Notes: generated from the sequence alone by a model not told the origin. Positions 44,300 to 58,379 are shown, counted from the first letter of the stretch. The stretch: DNA of 64,000 bases from Manduca sexta (GCF_014839805.1 NC_051134.1:13919170-13983169), one strand, 5' to 3'. A program made the numbers and translations.

Positions 44300-47200
44300 G
44301 TACATTTCGAAGGAAATGTAAAAAATACGTTACGTACTTGAACTATAAAACATCATCAACAAATTATTGCTAAATAATATAATTTGCTAAGTAATTAACT
44401 TACACGCTAAAGTTCAAAATATTGAGTGGTACTGAGAACCGAATATATTCTGAAAAACTCATTTATAAATAGCAAACTTAACGCGAACTTTAAAGAACAA
44501 GCCAAGCACGTAAGAGCAATTAGGATAATCGAACGTAATGCAGCAATAAAGTGGCTTATGGTCGCTGATCGGGCTCATTAGCGGCCTACAATGGGTGGCC
44601 GGCGAAGCGGAACTTATCTATCACTCGACTGTGAACTACCCTCAATATCATCGGAATCGATACCCAACGCCGTAAGGGTTGACCAACTAGCCTCATGTAA
44701 ACATTTTAAGATCCTGTAGTAACCTTCATGTTTACATCTACTGTTTATTGATAGTGCTGGAGTGTATATCGATACGCATGAAGTATTAAAAATAGTGTAA
44801 TTTTGTACTTAGATCTTACTGAGGTATTGACGCTATGAAGGCAATTGACATTATTTGAAGACATTCCTACACTGTATCAATTACATTAGATATTATTATG
44901 ATGTTACTAGTTATCGTGATTTGACAAATACCGGATACAGGGATACCGGATAAACTTAAAATCCCATATTATTCTTATACCAACGTTTACACGCAGCTGC
45001 ACCAACATCATAATGGTTATTAATATCTTTAGTGAACGTGTAAGTATTTCCAAATAAGAAATACCTTACGCAATTTACAACTCTTATATTTCTAGAAAGT
45101 ATCAATGAATACAATTTACTAGTTTAGCGCGAGGGGGAAATGAACAGCCTAAATGACGCTTTTATACTATCAGTATATCTTGAAAACTCCAGCGTCTGGT
45201 TTTGTCCGCCAACATGCTATTTAATTGTTATACAAATTATTCAATCTCTTTGTAGCCTGGAACGAACCTTTTACATTTTTTATATTATAAAATATTTCGA
45301 GTAATCAAGTTTCGAAAATTAATAATTTTCAGTTCTAGTAAAGAATGAAAAAGTGTTTGATACTAACTAATGGTTAATTTTTAATAGCCTTTAGATAGCG
45401 AACACGTCTATTGAATAATTTATTAATTGGCGATTGAATTGATTGATTGATTAATTGATTCGTATAAATTAGCCCGATTATTTAATTTTAATATTATTTA
45501 TTAATTTTATTTTAAAAGCCCGATTAGTTTTTGTACATTATTGTTTGCTTCTAAGAGTAGTAATATAGAGTTAATGAATTCTTCGTCTTCTTTTCTTATT
45601 TTACTTCACAATAAACCCGCCGCACTTTTTTAAGCATATTATTAGCTCAAACAATAAACCTAATCATGTTTTAATTATAATTTGTAGACATCTAAAATGA
45701 TAATCATCATATCATGTGATAAAATCATCATCATGAATCATCACCAGCCCATAAGCAATGGTTATACTTACCACGTATACATTGTTTGTGTGCATTTTTT
45801 TAATCTAGACATGTTTTCTTTACCTTTCTTATTTAAGGATCTTGGTCATACCCTGGCGATCCTTGAGACTATCGCTTCATACCTCCACCTTGATTAGTAC
45901 CTACTAAATTTCCCTTCACACTATTTTATTTTTACAAATTCCTAGCCCCGTCGATGCAGGGACCGACATAATTGACAACAATTAGCGAACTGCCGATGAT
46001 CAAGTTTGGGTCTAGAGTTGCACTGATTGGCTTAATTAAAACTAGGTTTTTAGTTATCTCTGAATCATTTTAATTGCGTGCAATCTACGAAAATCTTTAT
46101 TAATGAGTCAAACAAATAGCCAATAGTTGTGTGTATTTACTATTTCTGCTTTTATAAGTTTGTAGAAATTTAAATACTTTTATCATGACGGAATAAATAT
46201 CCTTCCTTTTTCCCTCTACCATACTAGAAGCCGGCTATAATTCATAGAGAAGTTAGTGTGTTCATGCCGTGGTAGGGTGTGAGGGCAGTGACAGGTCAGT
46301 TATTATCAAGTTACTAATTTGCACCTTTGAAGAACCCTCAAATAAGCCGACATGAAACTTTGTAGTCAAATGGATTTATTTAAATAAAACCTTGGTGACA
46401 ACAAGGAGTTGGTGACAGATTTAATTATTATTAATGACACGGCCACCGTAATGAGGTCGCGGCATTAAGTTAATCCATTCACTCTTTACCTGTCCAAATT
46501 CACTTTAGGAATTTTCATTAATTTACAAAATATCGTGTTGTACCTGTTTAAGCGAGTTTATGTTTTATTTTTAATATAATAAACTTCAATTTACTATTTC
46601 AAGTATTAATTTGTACAGTGACATATCTATCGGAGTTTTGCAATACATTCGTCATAGTTATTCCAAATCTAAAAAAAACATAAGTATTTACTTTTGTTTT
46701 TGATCATAATTTTATCTAATATGTATAGTATCCTACAGTGTCAACTGGAAATCAAACTCAGAGCATCACGTTTCACAATATCTTTAAATACTTATAACAA
46801 GGTTTCTAGAAAAATGACGCCATTATAGCAGCACTGTACCTTTGTTGCCTTTAATAACTTTACTAAAATTTACCTACGAAATAATGAAAATGAACACGAG
46901 TACATTAACAAATTGTTCCGCATATTTAATATTGAAATGTAATGTAAGCTAATTTACTTTAACAAAAACTACTTACCTAGATGAGTTAGTTTGTAACTGA
47001 ACAGGTCCGCCAAGTTTCATTCATTTGACGATAACATTTTCTCTCAGGTTAATAAAAGATAGTTCTTACTTCTATTTAGTAATGTAAGAGCGACATAATT
47101 TTACACTGTTATTTATATTTAATGAATAGGAAAGAAATTATAAATCAAATATATTTAATGCCTCTTATCCTTCGGGGATAAATGCGTGATGTTATGTATG

Positions 47201-48370
47201 TATATATTTAATTCTTTAAAAAATATGTTGCATGTATAATAGGGTTAATCATTAATTAAAATTATGATGTTTTGGCAGTGTAAAAACTAAATTAGTTGAG
47301 TAGACCGACATAATGGTACCGACTGAGAAAAAAATTAAAATCTAGAGATCCTTTTTTACCTTGACTTTCAATTGAAATAGTGGGAAAATGTGTTTAAATA
47401 TATGTAAGTTACCATTTTAATTGGAATAATCATTGCACTTATTTTAATATAAATAACACCGCCCTTTCCAAGAAAATTCAAGAAAAATGGTATGGTACTT
47501 TTAATTATTTATTAGTTATACATATTGTAACAGAGGCTGTGTACAAAAACGAAGCTAGTACGTCATAGCTTCGATCAACATATAAAACTAAAAATTAAAC
47601 CAATAAAAAGCCATTTTAATTTCTTATAAGTTATAACATATTCCATAATCACATTGGCCAGTTAAGCTAGCACAAACTTTAAAGGATTCCTTGTTTACCC
47701 AAATATGTGCACAATAATGTTGAGTTGTGTAAACAGGCCTAATTAAATGTGTGTTTGTGTGTACGTATACGCATTGTGGCTGTGACAATCCGGTAACCAC
47801 AGTGATGGCGAGCGTGGTGGAAAGGAAGCTTTGTTTAAATACCGGGGTCTCCATTGAACGGCGGGCTAGCGAACAATTTACTTAATATTTAATTTAAAAT
47901 AATTTTGCACAACTATTAAACACTATATGTATTGAGGAATAAATTATGTAATTTTGGCTGTGTATTATCGTTGTCTTTGTATATGTCTGTGTTAAGAGTT
48001 TGTGATTGGTATCCTACAATGTTGCCTTCTGAATAATCAAACTGATTTGTGGGAAAACATTATTTGCATCAATTGAACCAAATGATAAGCATAATTCATG
48101 TAAGCGTAAATCAGATCATTGTAACTAAATTTGAATTAATGAATCACGTATACAATGTAGTAGGTTATTTGTAAAATACACACATACCTACGTAGGTATG
48201 TCACATTCCAGACATATCTAACTTTTTAATTTTAAATCTTAAATATAAGAGGACTTCTAATGATGCATCTATGCAATTATATCGTAATTAAATGTTATGA
48301 TGAGACTTTTTTATTATTTTATGTACTATAATCACATATTTATTTGATTTTAATCGTATACATCCTTAAA
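44300..48370. other. Intergenic region, no gene seen
   Basis: AT-rich DNA with a short (GATT)n run near 45435-45460, a SINE-A tail at 47158-47200 ('CCTTCGGGGATAAATGCGTG') and a perfect 20-bp palindrome at 48182-48201. No exon-like sequence was found. Confidence 0.5.
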
Positions 48371-48415
48371 CTCATACGGGCAATCATGTAGCTGCAGAAA
48401 ACCTTCGGAATAAAA

Positions 48416-48583
48416 ATGAGTTGTGCAATCCGAAACAAAAGCAACGTTCGAAGATCTGCTCCATTTCGACGTCGTTATAGAAATGCCGTAGCTAATGGAA
48501 ACAAGTTCTTCGAATATCTCAATTACGTAGCTAATGTTATCTTGGAATATTGCAAGCTTTTAGTGCAAATTGTTGTCATGTAA
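48416..48583 (+). CDS. Small ORF (55 aa) in a less AT-rich block, uncertain
   Basis: ATG at 48416 to TAA at 48583. The N-terminal half is strongly basic ('VRRSAPFRRRYRNAV') and the C-terminal half is hydrophobic with aromatic residues ('FFEYLNYVANVILEYCKLL'). I see no known domain, no Kozak support beyond 'AAAAATGAG', and no splice sites. The block also contains the short direct repeat GTAGCTAATG, with homeodomain-like TAAT cores, so conserved regulatory DNA is an equally good explanation. Confidence 0.22.
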   Translation: MSCAIRNKSNVRRSAPFRRRYRNAVANGNKFFEYLNYVANVILEYCKLLVQIVVM

Positions 48584-48957
48584 CAAGCGGCTCACGCCAG
48601 AGTGCGGGGCGCATCGGCACAGCCGCATACTTGCGAGCCCGCCTCCCAAGGAATGCTACTCACCCCCACCTTTTCAAAGCAAACCTTTTCTCTGCCCGAG
48701 CTGTAGGAAACGGCCCTTTGTATATCAACTTTGGCCTTCGACATTTCGTATAAAAGGATAACAATCGACAAAGAAAATGAAAACGAAATTTATTTTATAA
48801 AGATATTTTATTAAACATTTTTTTCTGTAAAATAGATTAATTAAAACTGATGTTTACAACAAACAACTATAAAATTCTTTGTATTTTTTTCTTCTAACAC
48901 TAATTATGTTAATAGGTCCTGTTTTATATATATGGAATTGATCTCTAGTATAGCCGA

Positions 48958-49179
48958 ATGAATGCTTTGACAGTGCTCGCTCGAAGGCGATGTATTAAGC
49001 ACGGTATTCATGTACGAATGTGTCCGGATAAGTTCGGTAAGCACATACGCTGGAAAACAGTACGAGCCATCGGTATTGTGTCTTGTCGAGCTCTAGAGAT
49101 TATGTTGCTAATCCGCAATCACATTTACGGAAAAGAAATAAGTAATCCTTTAATGGAAGTCATTAAAGCGATTTTTTAA
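48958..49179 (+). CDS. Small ORF (73 aa), uncertain
   Basis: ATG at 48958, TAA at 49177-49179. The product is basic with 'LARRRCIKHGIHVRMCPDKF' and 'GKHIRWKTVRAIGIVSCRAL', and its residue mix is more protein-like than most frames in this region. No family is recognised and no polyadenylation or splice support is clear. It lies ~370 bases after the 55-aa ORF in the same less AT-rich block. Confidence 0.22.
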   Translation: MNALTVLARRRCIKHGIHVRMCPDKFGKHIRWKTVRAIGIVSCRALEIMLLIRNHIYGKEISNPLMEVIKAIF

Positions 49180-51900
49180 GTCATTTGCGACATCTGCTAG
49201 TTCAAAATGGCGACGGAAACTAAATTTGTCGCAACGGAATTGAATATGCGCGACCCGCACTTCATAAAGAGTAATCCGTTAAACACACAATACATGAATC
49301 CCGTGCCTTAGATATAGATTATAATCAAACGATAACATTTGAACACGTAACATACCGTATCACACTAGGATGGGAGGGGATGCGAATCGCAATTAAACTA
49401 ATTCACATATATTTAATTGTCGATACACACATTCGTAACTAGGTGTAGAGCGATAGCTTAGTCGCCCACACGTGGAAAATTTTCCTCACTATTATAATAT
49501 GTATGTAGCAACATTTACACGCTAAGCTGTTCGATTAGTAAGTAGTCTTATAATTCTACTGACTATAAAGCTCGTGATTATTATTTTGGATGCATTATAT
49601 CTACGTACTAATAGAAGATAAACAAAGAAAATAAAATAACATTAAAACACTTACTTATGGCGACTTTTAGAAAATTTTCGAGGTGTGGGACACATCAGGC
49701 GCACTTGTCTAACATACAATTACATATAATAACATTCGTTACACGGAACATTAATATTTTCTATATATTGTCCTGCAGAAGACACGACTTGTAACATTTA
49801 ACAATTATCGATCAATTCCACCTCAAAAACGTTCTATGTTATAACAATACGAACAAAATAAAAATAATTCCAAACGAAGAGACAATGCTTTTGGTCCCAA
49901 ACGTTTGCTACCGTTGAAATGAAATTCATTATAATATATTACATTTAATACAGCGACACACAATAGAAACAAATTCAATATTACAGCAAATATTTTAATA
50001 AACAATACCAAGATTATATTTGTTCTGTGTATTAAATTATATTTAAAAATGTCACAAACTCCACGGACACACATCGCCGTGTCTTCAGCAAGAAATAATT
50101 TGCAGTTTACCCGTACCTGCACGAAATGTTTTCAATCTCATATTGATATACGTATTTACTTGAAACTGATGAAACTAGCAATATTGCAGAGCCACTTGAC
50201 AATAATGCTCGATGGCGAAAAGAATTCGCATTTCGTAGCTGAATACGTATACTGTAACGATATAACAATAAATATGCGAATAACTTACATCATAAATGCA
50301 CAGCAATAGGTCATACAAAGATTGCTTACGAAATATATTGGAGTGCTCATTAATATCTAAGATCATTTGTCACATTTGTCTGCTAATATCAGCCTGACAA
50401 GCTTATTAATTAATGTGGTGGCATCGTTTAAGATGTTACATAAACGTTTTATACCACGAAGGCAATGTCATGTGAGAAGAAAGCCATGAAAATGATTGTG
50501 AACCTATGTCCATAAAAACTGATAAATACAACGTTAGTACAAATTGGTTCTAATGTGCGATTTTATTCATATGGGTGACAAACCTTTTTATAAAATTTTG
50601 AAGCTTTAAAACTAATCTCTCCATTGACGTTAACTAATAAAAATAACATTAATATGTTCGAGTCGCGGGCACGAGTAAACTAACACCAAACAATTTTCAA
50701 TAATATAATCTACCTAACCGCTTGTATCAGTGCTTAAAATGCATCAAAGTTAGTTTGTTCAATAGCAGTCAAACTAATATGTTTCCAAATGCAATCATAA
50801 GGACTGTATTTAAAAACTACAAAAAGAACAAACATAATAGTTATATGAAATGAAAACGTTAGAACGGAAATTATGTTTTAAAATATTCATGGCTATCACA
50901 CTATGGGTTTGGCCGGACGCGAGAACGTGAAGTGAACTTCAATAAGTCCGGTGCGAACGAGGGTGTCCGGCACGCGTTTAGTAAGGTAACAATTTTCTGA
51001 CCGCCATTGTACAAAACCACTGGAGTGTACGTCACTGATTTTGCGGTTCTATTTACCGACAAGATTATTCTCGTCGTACCACATAAGAATAATATCTACA
51101 ACTACTATACAAAGCTCTTATTTTAACAGATATTAAGCGCAGTTTCAAAAGCTCTTTTGTTTTGTTCACAATTTGATGTGTTACACATGTAACTAAAAAA
51201 TGTTAGACTGTCAGTTTACATTTACAATTTGGTACAAATACATACATATTATATATAGAAAGATTACCGATAGTAATAAATATATTGTTTTGTGATCAGA
51301 GTATTTAATTAACAGAGTGCTCTTATAATAAAATTATAGGCATTTATACGATGCTGCCTCTAAGATATTCGAGGCGTTGTTCTTAATTGTTACTATCGTG
51401 GCACGCGCCACGTAAACATCGACATTGAAACTATATCTGAACTAAAGAAAGAAATTCGACTCGATCTCTTTGTGGACTAGCTTGGTTCTTATTTTAATGC
51501 CTATGCGTTACCGCTTAAATTGTGCCGTAAGATATTATCGTTTACATATGAATGTATTACAAATTATGTAACCATAGGTACTTAGTGCGTACGTAAATAT
51601 CTAAACATTGGTAAAAATCACCAAAAATCGTCGTTACAAACAGTAACATTTATAGTACCTTATTAGGCATCCAAACATTTTAAATTTCAAAGTGTTAATA
51701 CAATTTCTTCCTTTAGTTCCACACGCGGTCTTGTTGTTAGGACTATTAATATTACAATAACTATTGTGGATTATAGACATTTGTCTTTTACAAACTATCC
51801 GATACATTTCAACAATTAACATTTTCAATCTTGACTATTTATTCACATTACCACATTATCTAGCTATACATCCAGTTCGTCACTCAATATCAAACGAGCA
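49180..51900. other. Intergenic region, no gene seen
   Basis: AT-rich DNA with a GC-richer patch at 50905-51000 and a short perfect hairpin CGTGGC-ACGC-GCCACG at 51397-51412. Open frames near 49823-50309 are short, and those on opposite strands overlap, as chance frames do. AATAAA on the minus strand near 51838-51843 may belong to the exon at 52053-52356. Confidence 0.45.
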
Positions 51901-52052
51901 ACTTAAGTCTATGTTTCGTTCAGTTCACATACCGCGCTATTCTGCACAGCTACGCGCGGGAGCTACGGCTACCGGCTACTTTTGCGTTCTCAATTCGTAT
52001 ATCCGTCGTCGACACGGTAGTATTGGAACAGGCCGAGAGACAGCGGCAGGGT

Positions 52053-52356
52053 TCACGTGGTGCTGGCGGCGTATGGTGCGGCGGTGGGGCTCACCTCGTA
52101 CCGAAGAGCGGCGGGCCCGTCGTGCGCCGTAAACAATGCTGCGGCCGCATCAGCGTCGTCGGCGGCGTCGGTGCTGCCGGGCGGGCCGGGCTCCGGCTCG
52201 ACAGGCTCCTCGGGGGGCGCGGCCGCTGGTCGGATGTTATCGAGCCGCGGTCGCGGCGAGTAGCGCGGCGTCAGCGCAATGCCACCGACGACTGGGTGCG
52301 ATTTAAAACGCCCACCTGCAGGGCGTCGTGCATCATGCGCTCGTTCTCCTGCCGAA
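52053..52356 (-). CDS. Candidate GC-rich exon of an unidentified minus-strand gene
   Basis: On the minus strand, an acceptor-like CCTTGTTCGCAG|T precedes a frame that stays open to a TGA at 52053-52055. It encodes Arg/Pro-rich 'SHPVVGGIALTPRYSPRPRL', a Pro/Glu-rich part 'APPEEPVEPEPGPPG' and an Asp/Ala-rich part 'STDAADDADAAAALF'. Third codon positions are strongly GC. A textbook donor CGGTACGAG|GTGAGC lies at about 52098, so the exon may be internal instead of terminal. At its 5' end a different frame reads 'RQENERMMHDALQ' up to a possible donor CAG|GTGGGC, so the true frame is unsettled. Low-complexity composition suits a transcription-factor tail. A plus-strand Ala/Gly/Ser-rich reading also exists. 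Confidence 0.42.
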
Positions 52357-52399
52357 CTGCGAACAAGGATGTTGGCTTAGCCGTCATTCCGACATGTTG

Positions 52400-55300
52400 G
52401 AGCGTAGAATTAGTTCACGAGACCTCGCCTAAAGGGGCTACCACACCCTATTTCTATGGATACTGCAGCGGGGCAGGTGAGAACACATCTAAGTTAATAT
52501 CGACTAAATTTTATAATCACACCAATGGACTCAGTTAATAAGTAACAATTAAAGGAAACACACATTTTATTATGGTTATTAATTAGTCTACACATATAAA
52601 ACTAAGCCAGCGCATTAGTCGGATTGATTTATTAGTAAGTCAGTTTAAATAAGTTACCACGATTCTACAGGAGTAACAAGATCGACGGACCTACGAACTA
52701 CGCCGATAGGGAAGACTCCATTATATTATATCAGTCGTATCTAGCAAAATTTACCTTTTGTAACTATTTAATGATTACATTCTGCATTTATACTACAAAT
52801 TATATATTTAACTCGATATTCTGTCATTTATGTTAACAAAAAGAATATCATCAGTTGGATCATACATGGTAGATTTTAAATATATCTTAAGGGTCCATCT
52901 ATAGAAATTATAAAGTATCCTGAGCGTAGCCAGCTCATTTAAACAATGGAGATTTTAAGTTTCTTTTCAAAGATGAGATTCCCATAGAATCCCTATAATG
53001 GGTACCATAAGTGGCGATACTGTATAAATTTTTATAAAAAAAAAAAACACCGAGACATCTTCTAAATCAAACTATAAAATTGCATCTAATAGCAATAAAA
53101 TCTATGTTTTTCACACTTTCAATCAGTTTAAAACCTGTTATTAACTTCAAATGTTAATAATAACGCATTTCTAAATCTAAATCTATTCTAATGCTATATT
53201 CAAATAAGGAGTCTGTAAGTTCTGTTTTAATCTGATGAATTTTAAATTATAATATTATGTCTAGCACGCATTGGAAATAAAATCGCGCGACAAAACACAT
53301 TATATTGATGTTTGCAAATATTTTGTTGCGCTTTTTCAGCGGCGACGGCAAGGCTCTGAGCAGACACTGACAACTTGTTGCGCGACAATAAGACAAATAG
53401 CTCGGCGACGAGCTGTCAATATTTCGTCCACATAAAATTAAGTACTCTAAACAAAGTTTCATGATTAATTAACAGTTGTTGAAAGGTTCAACAATTATTA
53501 ATTACAACCGTCAGTTTATAATAAATTATTAACTAATATCAATAATATTATTCGTTTAATCAAAGTTACCAAAAAATTTAAACATCACAATTTACAGATA
53601 AAATGTAAAGTATGTCTATTTAAAATTCGAAATTTGTAGAAGTTCACTGTGATATAATAATATTGTTTGCACATAAAGCAGAAATTAGCAGAAGCTAATA
53701 GTAATAAGACATTAAAACTTTGACAGATTTTTACAAACTAGATTCCGGGATATTCCGAAACATACAATATTATGACAAATTATATTATAAAGAGAGGAAT
53801 ATCTCGTCAAAGAAAATATTATTTCTTTAAACTGGAACAAATATAACATTGTTCGAAAATATTTAAATCCACATTTGATTTATCTTATTGTAAAACTAAA
53901 AGAACGCTTGTATAGTTTTTCTAACATTTGTTAGTTATGGTAAATTCAACTTCTCCCAAGCTTTCAAAGAAAAACACAACAATTCGTATAAAAGGGAAAA
54001 TGGAATAAATAAAAGTTTACAGTTATTTGAAATAGCTTATTACCCCAGCAACGAGTGAGCGAAATATTTTTTCTAACTAGTTATGCACTTACATTATGTG
54101 GACACCGCTTTACAGTCTGCTCAGCAAACGATAAAAACAAATCACCAAACTTTGTGGATTCGTCCAAAAATTGCAAACAAACAAGGATATAAATTTTGGC
54201 TAGGATTTAACTTTATTGTTTACGCTGTTGGAGCATCGGCAAATTACCCGATTTGATACGTAAATATTTAGATGAAATACATGTGTATATGTATAACATA
54301 GCTATTGTAATAGTCGTTCCGTATAATACCTAGACCTATTGACGTCACGGTCATAAAATAAACTACCTCCACAAAAACAAGTTATAGGTCATAGCAGGGT
54401 TACATTTTAGTGGCATATTCGTTTTATTTGTGCAATACTTATTCCACTTCAAAGCCCTATTATACGCGGAGTCTGGATTTCACCATACAAATACTATGGT
54501 ATTATATTATATACTATGGTAATATATTATATGTCATACACTACAAAGAAGAATATGAATAATTATTCCGAGAAAAAACTGCAACGAAAGCTTTTAATAT
54601 AATTCCGATGTCGTTTTCATTAGAAAATATTTATGAAAATACAAGTCTCCTGGGGATCGGGGACCTAAATGCGAATACTACAATCAATGCCTTTCACAAC
54701 TCTCGAAGCAGCCGCTCAGATCTCTAGTGTTTGATTTATATACACCAACGTTTGTTTAGGATTGCGTCGAAATTGATTTTCCACATCAAACATATAACTA
54801 GGAGGCGAGTAAATAAATTTATAGCTAGCCGATTCACATGACTTCTCGTATGGGTTGGGAACATGGTAAATCGCTCGTAGAATGTTAACCTCCGGTTAGT
54901 TATTGCGAATGATTTGTCACCGTTCGACATAAAAGTATTTTCATATCGAGGGTGGTGTTATAAGTAACCTTTTGTTTAATGTGAAGCATGTAAACAATGG
55001 CCGGTCTCACTGGCGAATCTCCAAGCTATTATTACTGCGCCTGTAATATGAACCAAATGAAAATACGTGTTTTGGATATTATTTACATTATAATGTGGGA
55101 CATCACCAAGAATTGATAACATCAAATGTTAAATTAGTTTTTAATCACTTTTTTGACATTAATTGTAAATATAATTAAATATTGAACGAAATAACTACGT
55201 AAATAATCATATTTATTATATTCAGATCTTAAGCGAACCGTAAACAAAATTAATAAATTCCAATTTCTTTAAAGATTTGACTAATGAGGAATGTAAGATG

Positions 55301-55980
55301 CAAGAGGAAATTTTTATTATATTGTTTAACCAATTAAAATATACTGGCGTTGTGGGCCGATATTTATTTAACAGATAAAAATTATTACTCATATAAAATA
55401 TATCATAAACAAATACAACAATTACGTTCATACAACCTTTTTTTTCAGTTTTATTTTATCATAAAAATAACTTTTATCTGAAAATTTAAAAATGAAACCT
55501 AAATAAAACAGCATAGCGTTTAATTCTATATTCAATAACGTGACGATATCGTGTAGATATTGAAACCGGACGTAGTTGGTACATCAGCATTTCTCCTTCG
55601 CTATATTAGCCTTTCTCAGGCTTCACTGTTATTAGAATAATCCACAAGCCTCTCCGAGATAACCTACAAATTGGGATACTCGGCCGATATGATATTGAAT
55701 ATTGACAATAAATGATTATATTTGGGGCTACGTATCGTGTTGGTGCTCGTTTACAATCATGTTTTTTTCCTGTACTTTTACCAATTTACGTAATGATGAG
55801 AAACACTGATAATATTTAACTATATTCATGTTACACTAATACAAAACACTTTATGGAATCCTCAAACAGTTTTTGTTTTAGATTTAAGGTGCCTGTAAAG
55901 ATATGTTACATGTAACAAATAAATAAATTTTAGGGACTCCCAACCCGTTAAATAAAACATTTTAAAACCTATTAAATATA
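52400..55980. other. Intergenic or intronic region, no further exon seen
   Basis: AT-rich. If 52053-52356 is an exon of a minus-strand gene, the next upstream exon should lie here or beyond, but no GC-rich, splice-bounded frame was found. The patch at 53335-53430 is somewhat GC-richer without a supported frame. Confidence 0.4.
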
Positions 55981-56004
55981 GATTTCAAATGTTTAGGTTC
56001 ATCT

Positions 56005-56280
56005 TCTCGGTCTAGTGGCAGCAGATAGAGCTGTGGACTGAAAGGTCCTAGTTTCAATATCTAAATGGTGCAACACCTTGTATGGATTTCCCAAAACCAA
56101 TTGCTGGAGCATGGATCCCCTAAAGGCCGATCACGTCAAGAAATCTGCCAATCAGAAACATTAAGTGAGATGTTTCTACACTATACTTAAAAATGTACAT
56201 ACATATATATGCTGGTCCCACATTGGAATAGGATTAGGGCAAGGACATGACGATCGTAGGAGTATTTAGGTCGTATTTGT
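56005..56280 (+). repeat. Possible tRNA-derived SINE, third family
   Basis: 'GGTCTAGTGGCAGCAGATAG' and 'CCTAGTTTCAATATC' are spaced like tRNA A and B boxes, and the ~270-bp body is of higher complexity than its flanks. No second copy is seen in the window. Confidence 0.45.
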
Positions 56281-57022
56281 AACAAATTAAAAGGGAATTT
56301 AAATACCAATAGTATCAGTACGAGCAGTCGTCAAAGTCAAAATATTTTTAACAACTTTTTAACTAATCCTTTGTGAGATGAATTGTAAGAACTTCTTTGT
56401 ATTCTGCAGAAGTTAGTGAGAATATAAAAGTTCTCTCGCATAAAGCTTGACTGACACGCCTCGAGCTAAAGATTACAATAAATTCATTGAATCCAGTTTT
56501 AAAAGGCATAACTTTGAACTCAAGATTTTGTTTTTAACTGCCATAATACATTCAAATAAAATGGCATAATAATGATTACAATTTCAATTTTCACCTGTAT
56601 CCTATACGCATTTAAATACAATTGGTTTGCGACTAACTATTCGTTATAAAGGTTTGTGATCTTCATATTTTTTTCTAAGTGGGAGTTGACCACGCGACCG
56701 GCAATTTCAATTCTCTTGCACACTTTCAATCAGTAATAATCGACCGCGACACGAAGTGAAAGGTTTTTTGAATAGCATAAAATCTTAGGGTTTGTGGTCG
56801 AAAATATAACCCTTTTTCTTTGTTTGCTCTTTTGAAGGTGTTTTCGAGAAATAAAAGTTACTGTGCATATTTCAGGAATAAAGCAAGCCTATATATGAAT
56901 CTACGATTGGTGTAAAGCACTTTTAATAGTTTTTTTTTATCGTTTTTTGAACTCTGTATTACTCAGAGTATATAAAAACACGTTTAAAGGATAAATTTTA
57001 TTAATTTAGATAATATAATAAT

Positions 57023-57340
57023 ACGAACCCTGTACTGTATACGGTCCCACTGCTGGGCATGGGCCTCCCCTACTACTGAAAGGCATTAGACGTTCTCGTC
57101 ATTTTGTCTTAGTCTACCCTGCTGGCCTAGTGCGGATTGGCAGACTTTACATAGCCCCAAAATTCTTACAAAGAACTTCTCAGGTATGCAGGTTTCTTTG
57201 CTAAATTTTCCTTCACCGTCGATAATTCAAAACGAATACTCCCAAAACTTTAGAAAAGTCGGAAGTGCGGCTCTTGGGTTTTGAACCTGCGGACATTCAT
57301 CTCGACAGTTCGTTTCACTCCTAACTGGGCATCACCGTTT
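57023..57340 (-). repeat. tRNA-derived SINE (family B)
   Basis: It parallels the 23770 copy throughout: 'CCACTGCTGGGCATGGGCCT', 'CTGGCCTAGTGCGGATTGGC', 'AACCTGCGGACATTCATCTC' on the plus strand. A flanking duplication TTAGATAATAT(A/G)ATAAT lies near 57006-57022 and 57338-57355. A short insertion near 57090-57105 distinguishes it. Confidence 0.85.
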
Positions 57341-57359
57341 ATTAGATAATATGATAATA

Positions 57360-58375
57360 TCAGTTTCGAATAATCTATAGGATATTGCTAATTATGTGTA
57401 ATTATTAATATTTAGCCTAAGAGCATGCTACGCGTATCGTACATGTGTGCTAGTTTCCAGTTTCGGCACATCATTGAAGCCGCTTATGTGAAATTAAAAT
57501 TCCGTTTATGCTAGCTTGTTATTCTTACAGCGTTTAGTGGCCAATCCGCTAGTGAGCGTTAAGGTGATTCGTGTGAGAACTATTATTAAACTGTTTAAAA
57601 TTTCATTACGCGCAACGTAAACGCCAAATTTAATTAATGATCCACTTGAAGCTATTTTTGAAATAGCACTTAAATACTTCTAAACACTGTTCGAACTCTG
57701 TGAGTTTTGTGGAAAAGATAGACGGTGGTTTTTTGTTTTTTCTGATAAATAATGTGTAAGTATTTATAAGAATAAAACACTGACTTTTATTGTAAAAATA
57801 TATAAATTAAATCATTGTATATTATATAGGAACATGATAAACAAGTGGGTGATCTGCCACAGAAATACTGCTAACACTAGAGAATTTGAAGGTTTTTTAG
57901 CCAATCGTAAACTGAAGTATCGCAGAATGCATGGATTTTACCGTAACGTATACGCAAAAAACGCTCTGTGAAAGCTACCTAACGTTAGTTTACTCTAAAA
58001 CAGAAATACAAGAATGGGTTCGCCCATTGATGTAAATAAAACGACGCATTACTAGGAGCTATCTTACTAAGAAATTCTTAATAAATATTGATTTATATGT
58101 TAATGCATCCGGTCTTTTATAACAATGAGTATAATGTTATTCAGTGCTAATTACCGATCGCTATTCACGGGATTGTCCCCTGTATTTCGCTCTCAAGTTT
58201 TTACTGATATGAAGTTACAAACCTCCTTTTTCCCCAACGTGGGGTCATTACTTTTATCATACCAATATGAGGGTGGCACAACATACTTTTTCATATTGCA
58301 GTAATGATTTGGGTTACTTTTTATAACCGCCCTTTTGCCTGATGACAATACTTTAGTAGAGAGTGCAAATTATAA
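57360..58375. other. Intergenic region, no gene seen
   Basis: AT-rich DNA without an exon-like segment, inverted termini or named repeat. Confidence 0.45.
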
Positions 58376-58379
58376 GTTA

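Noticed and set aside
52023..52538. Plus-strand frame of 171 codons across the GC island
   Set aside because: It has no ATG at its start, no splice sites, and high GC alone lowers stop frequency; the minus-strand reading has better borders.
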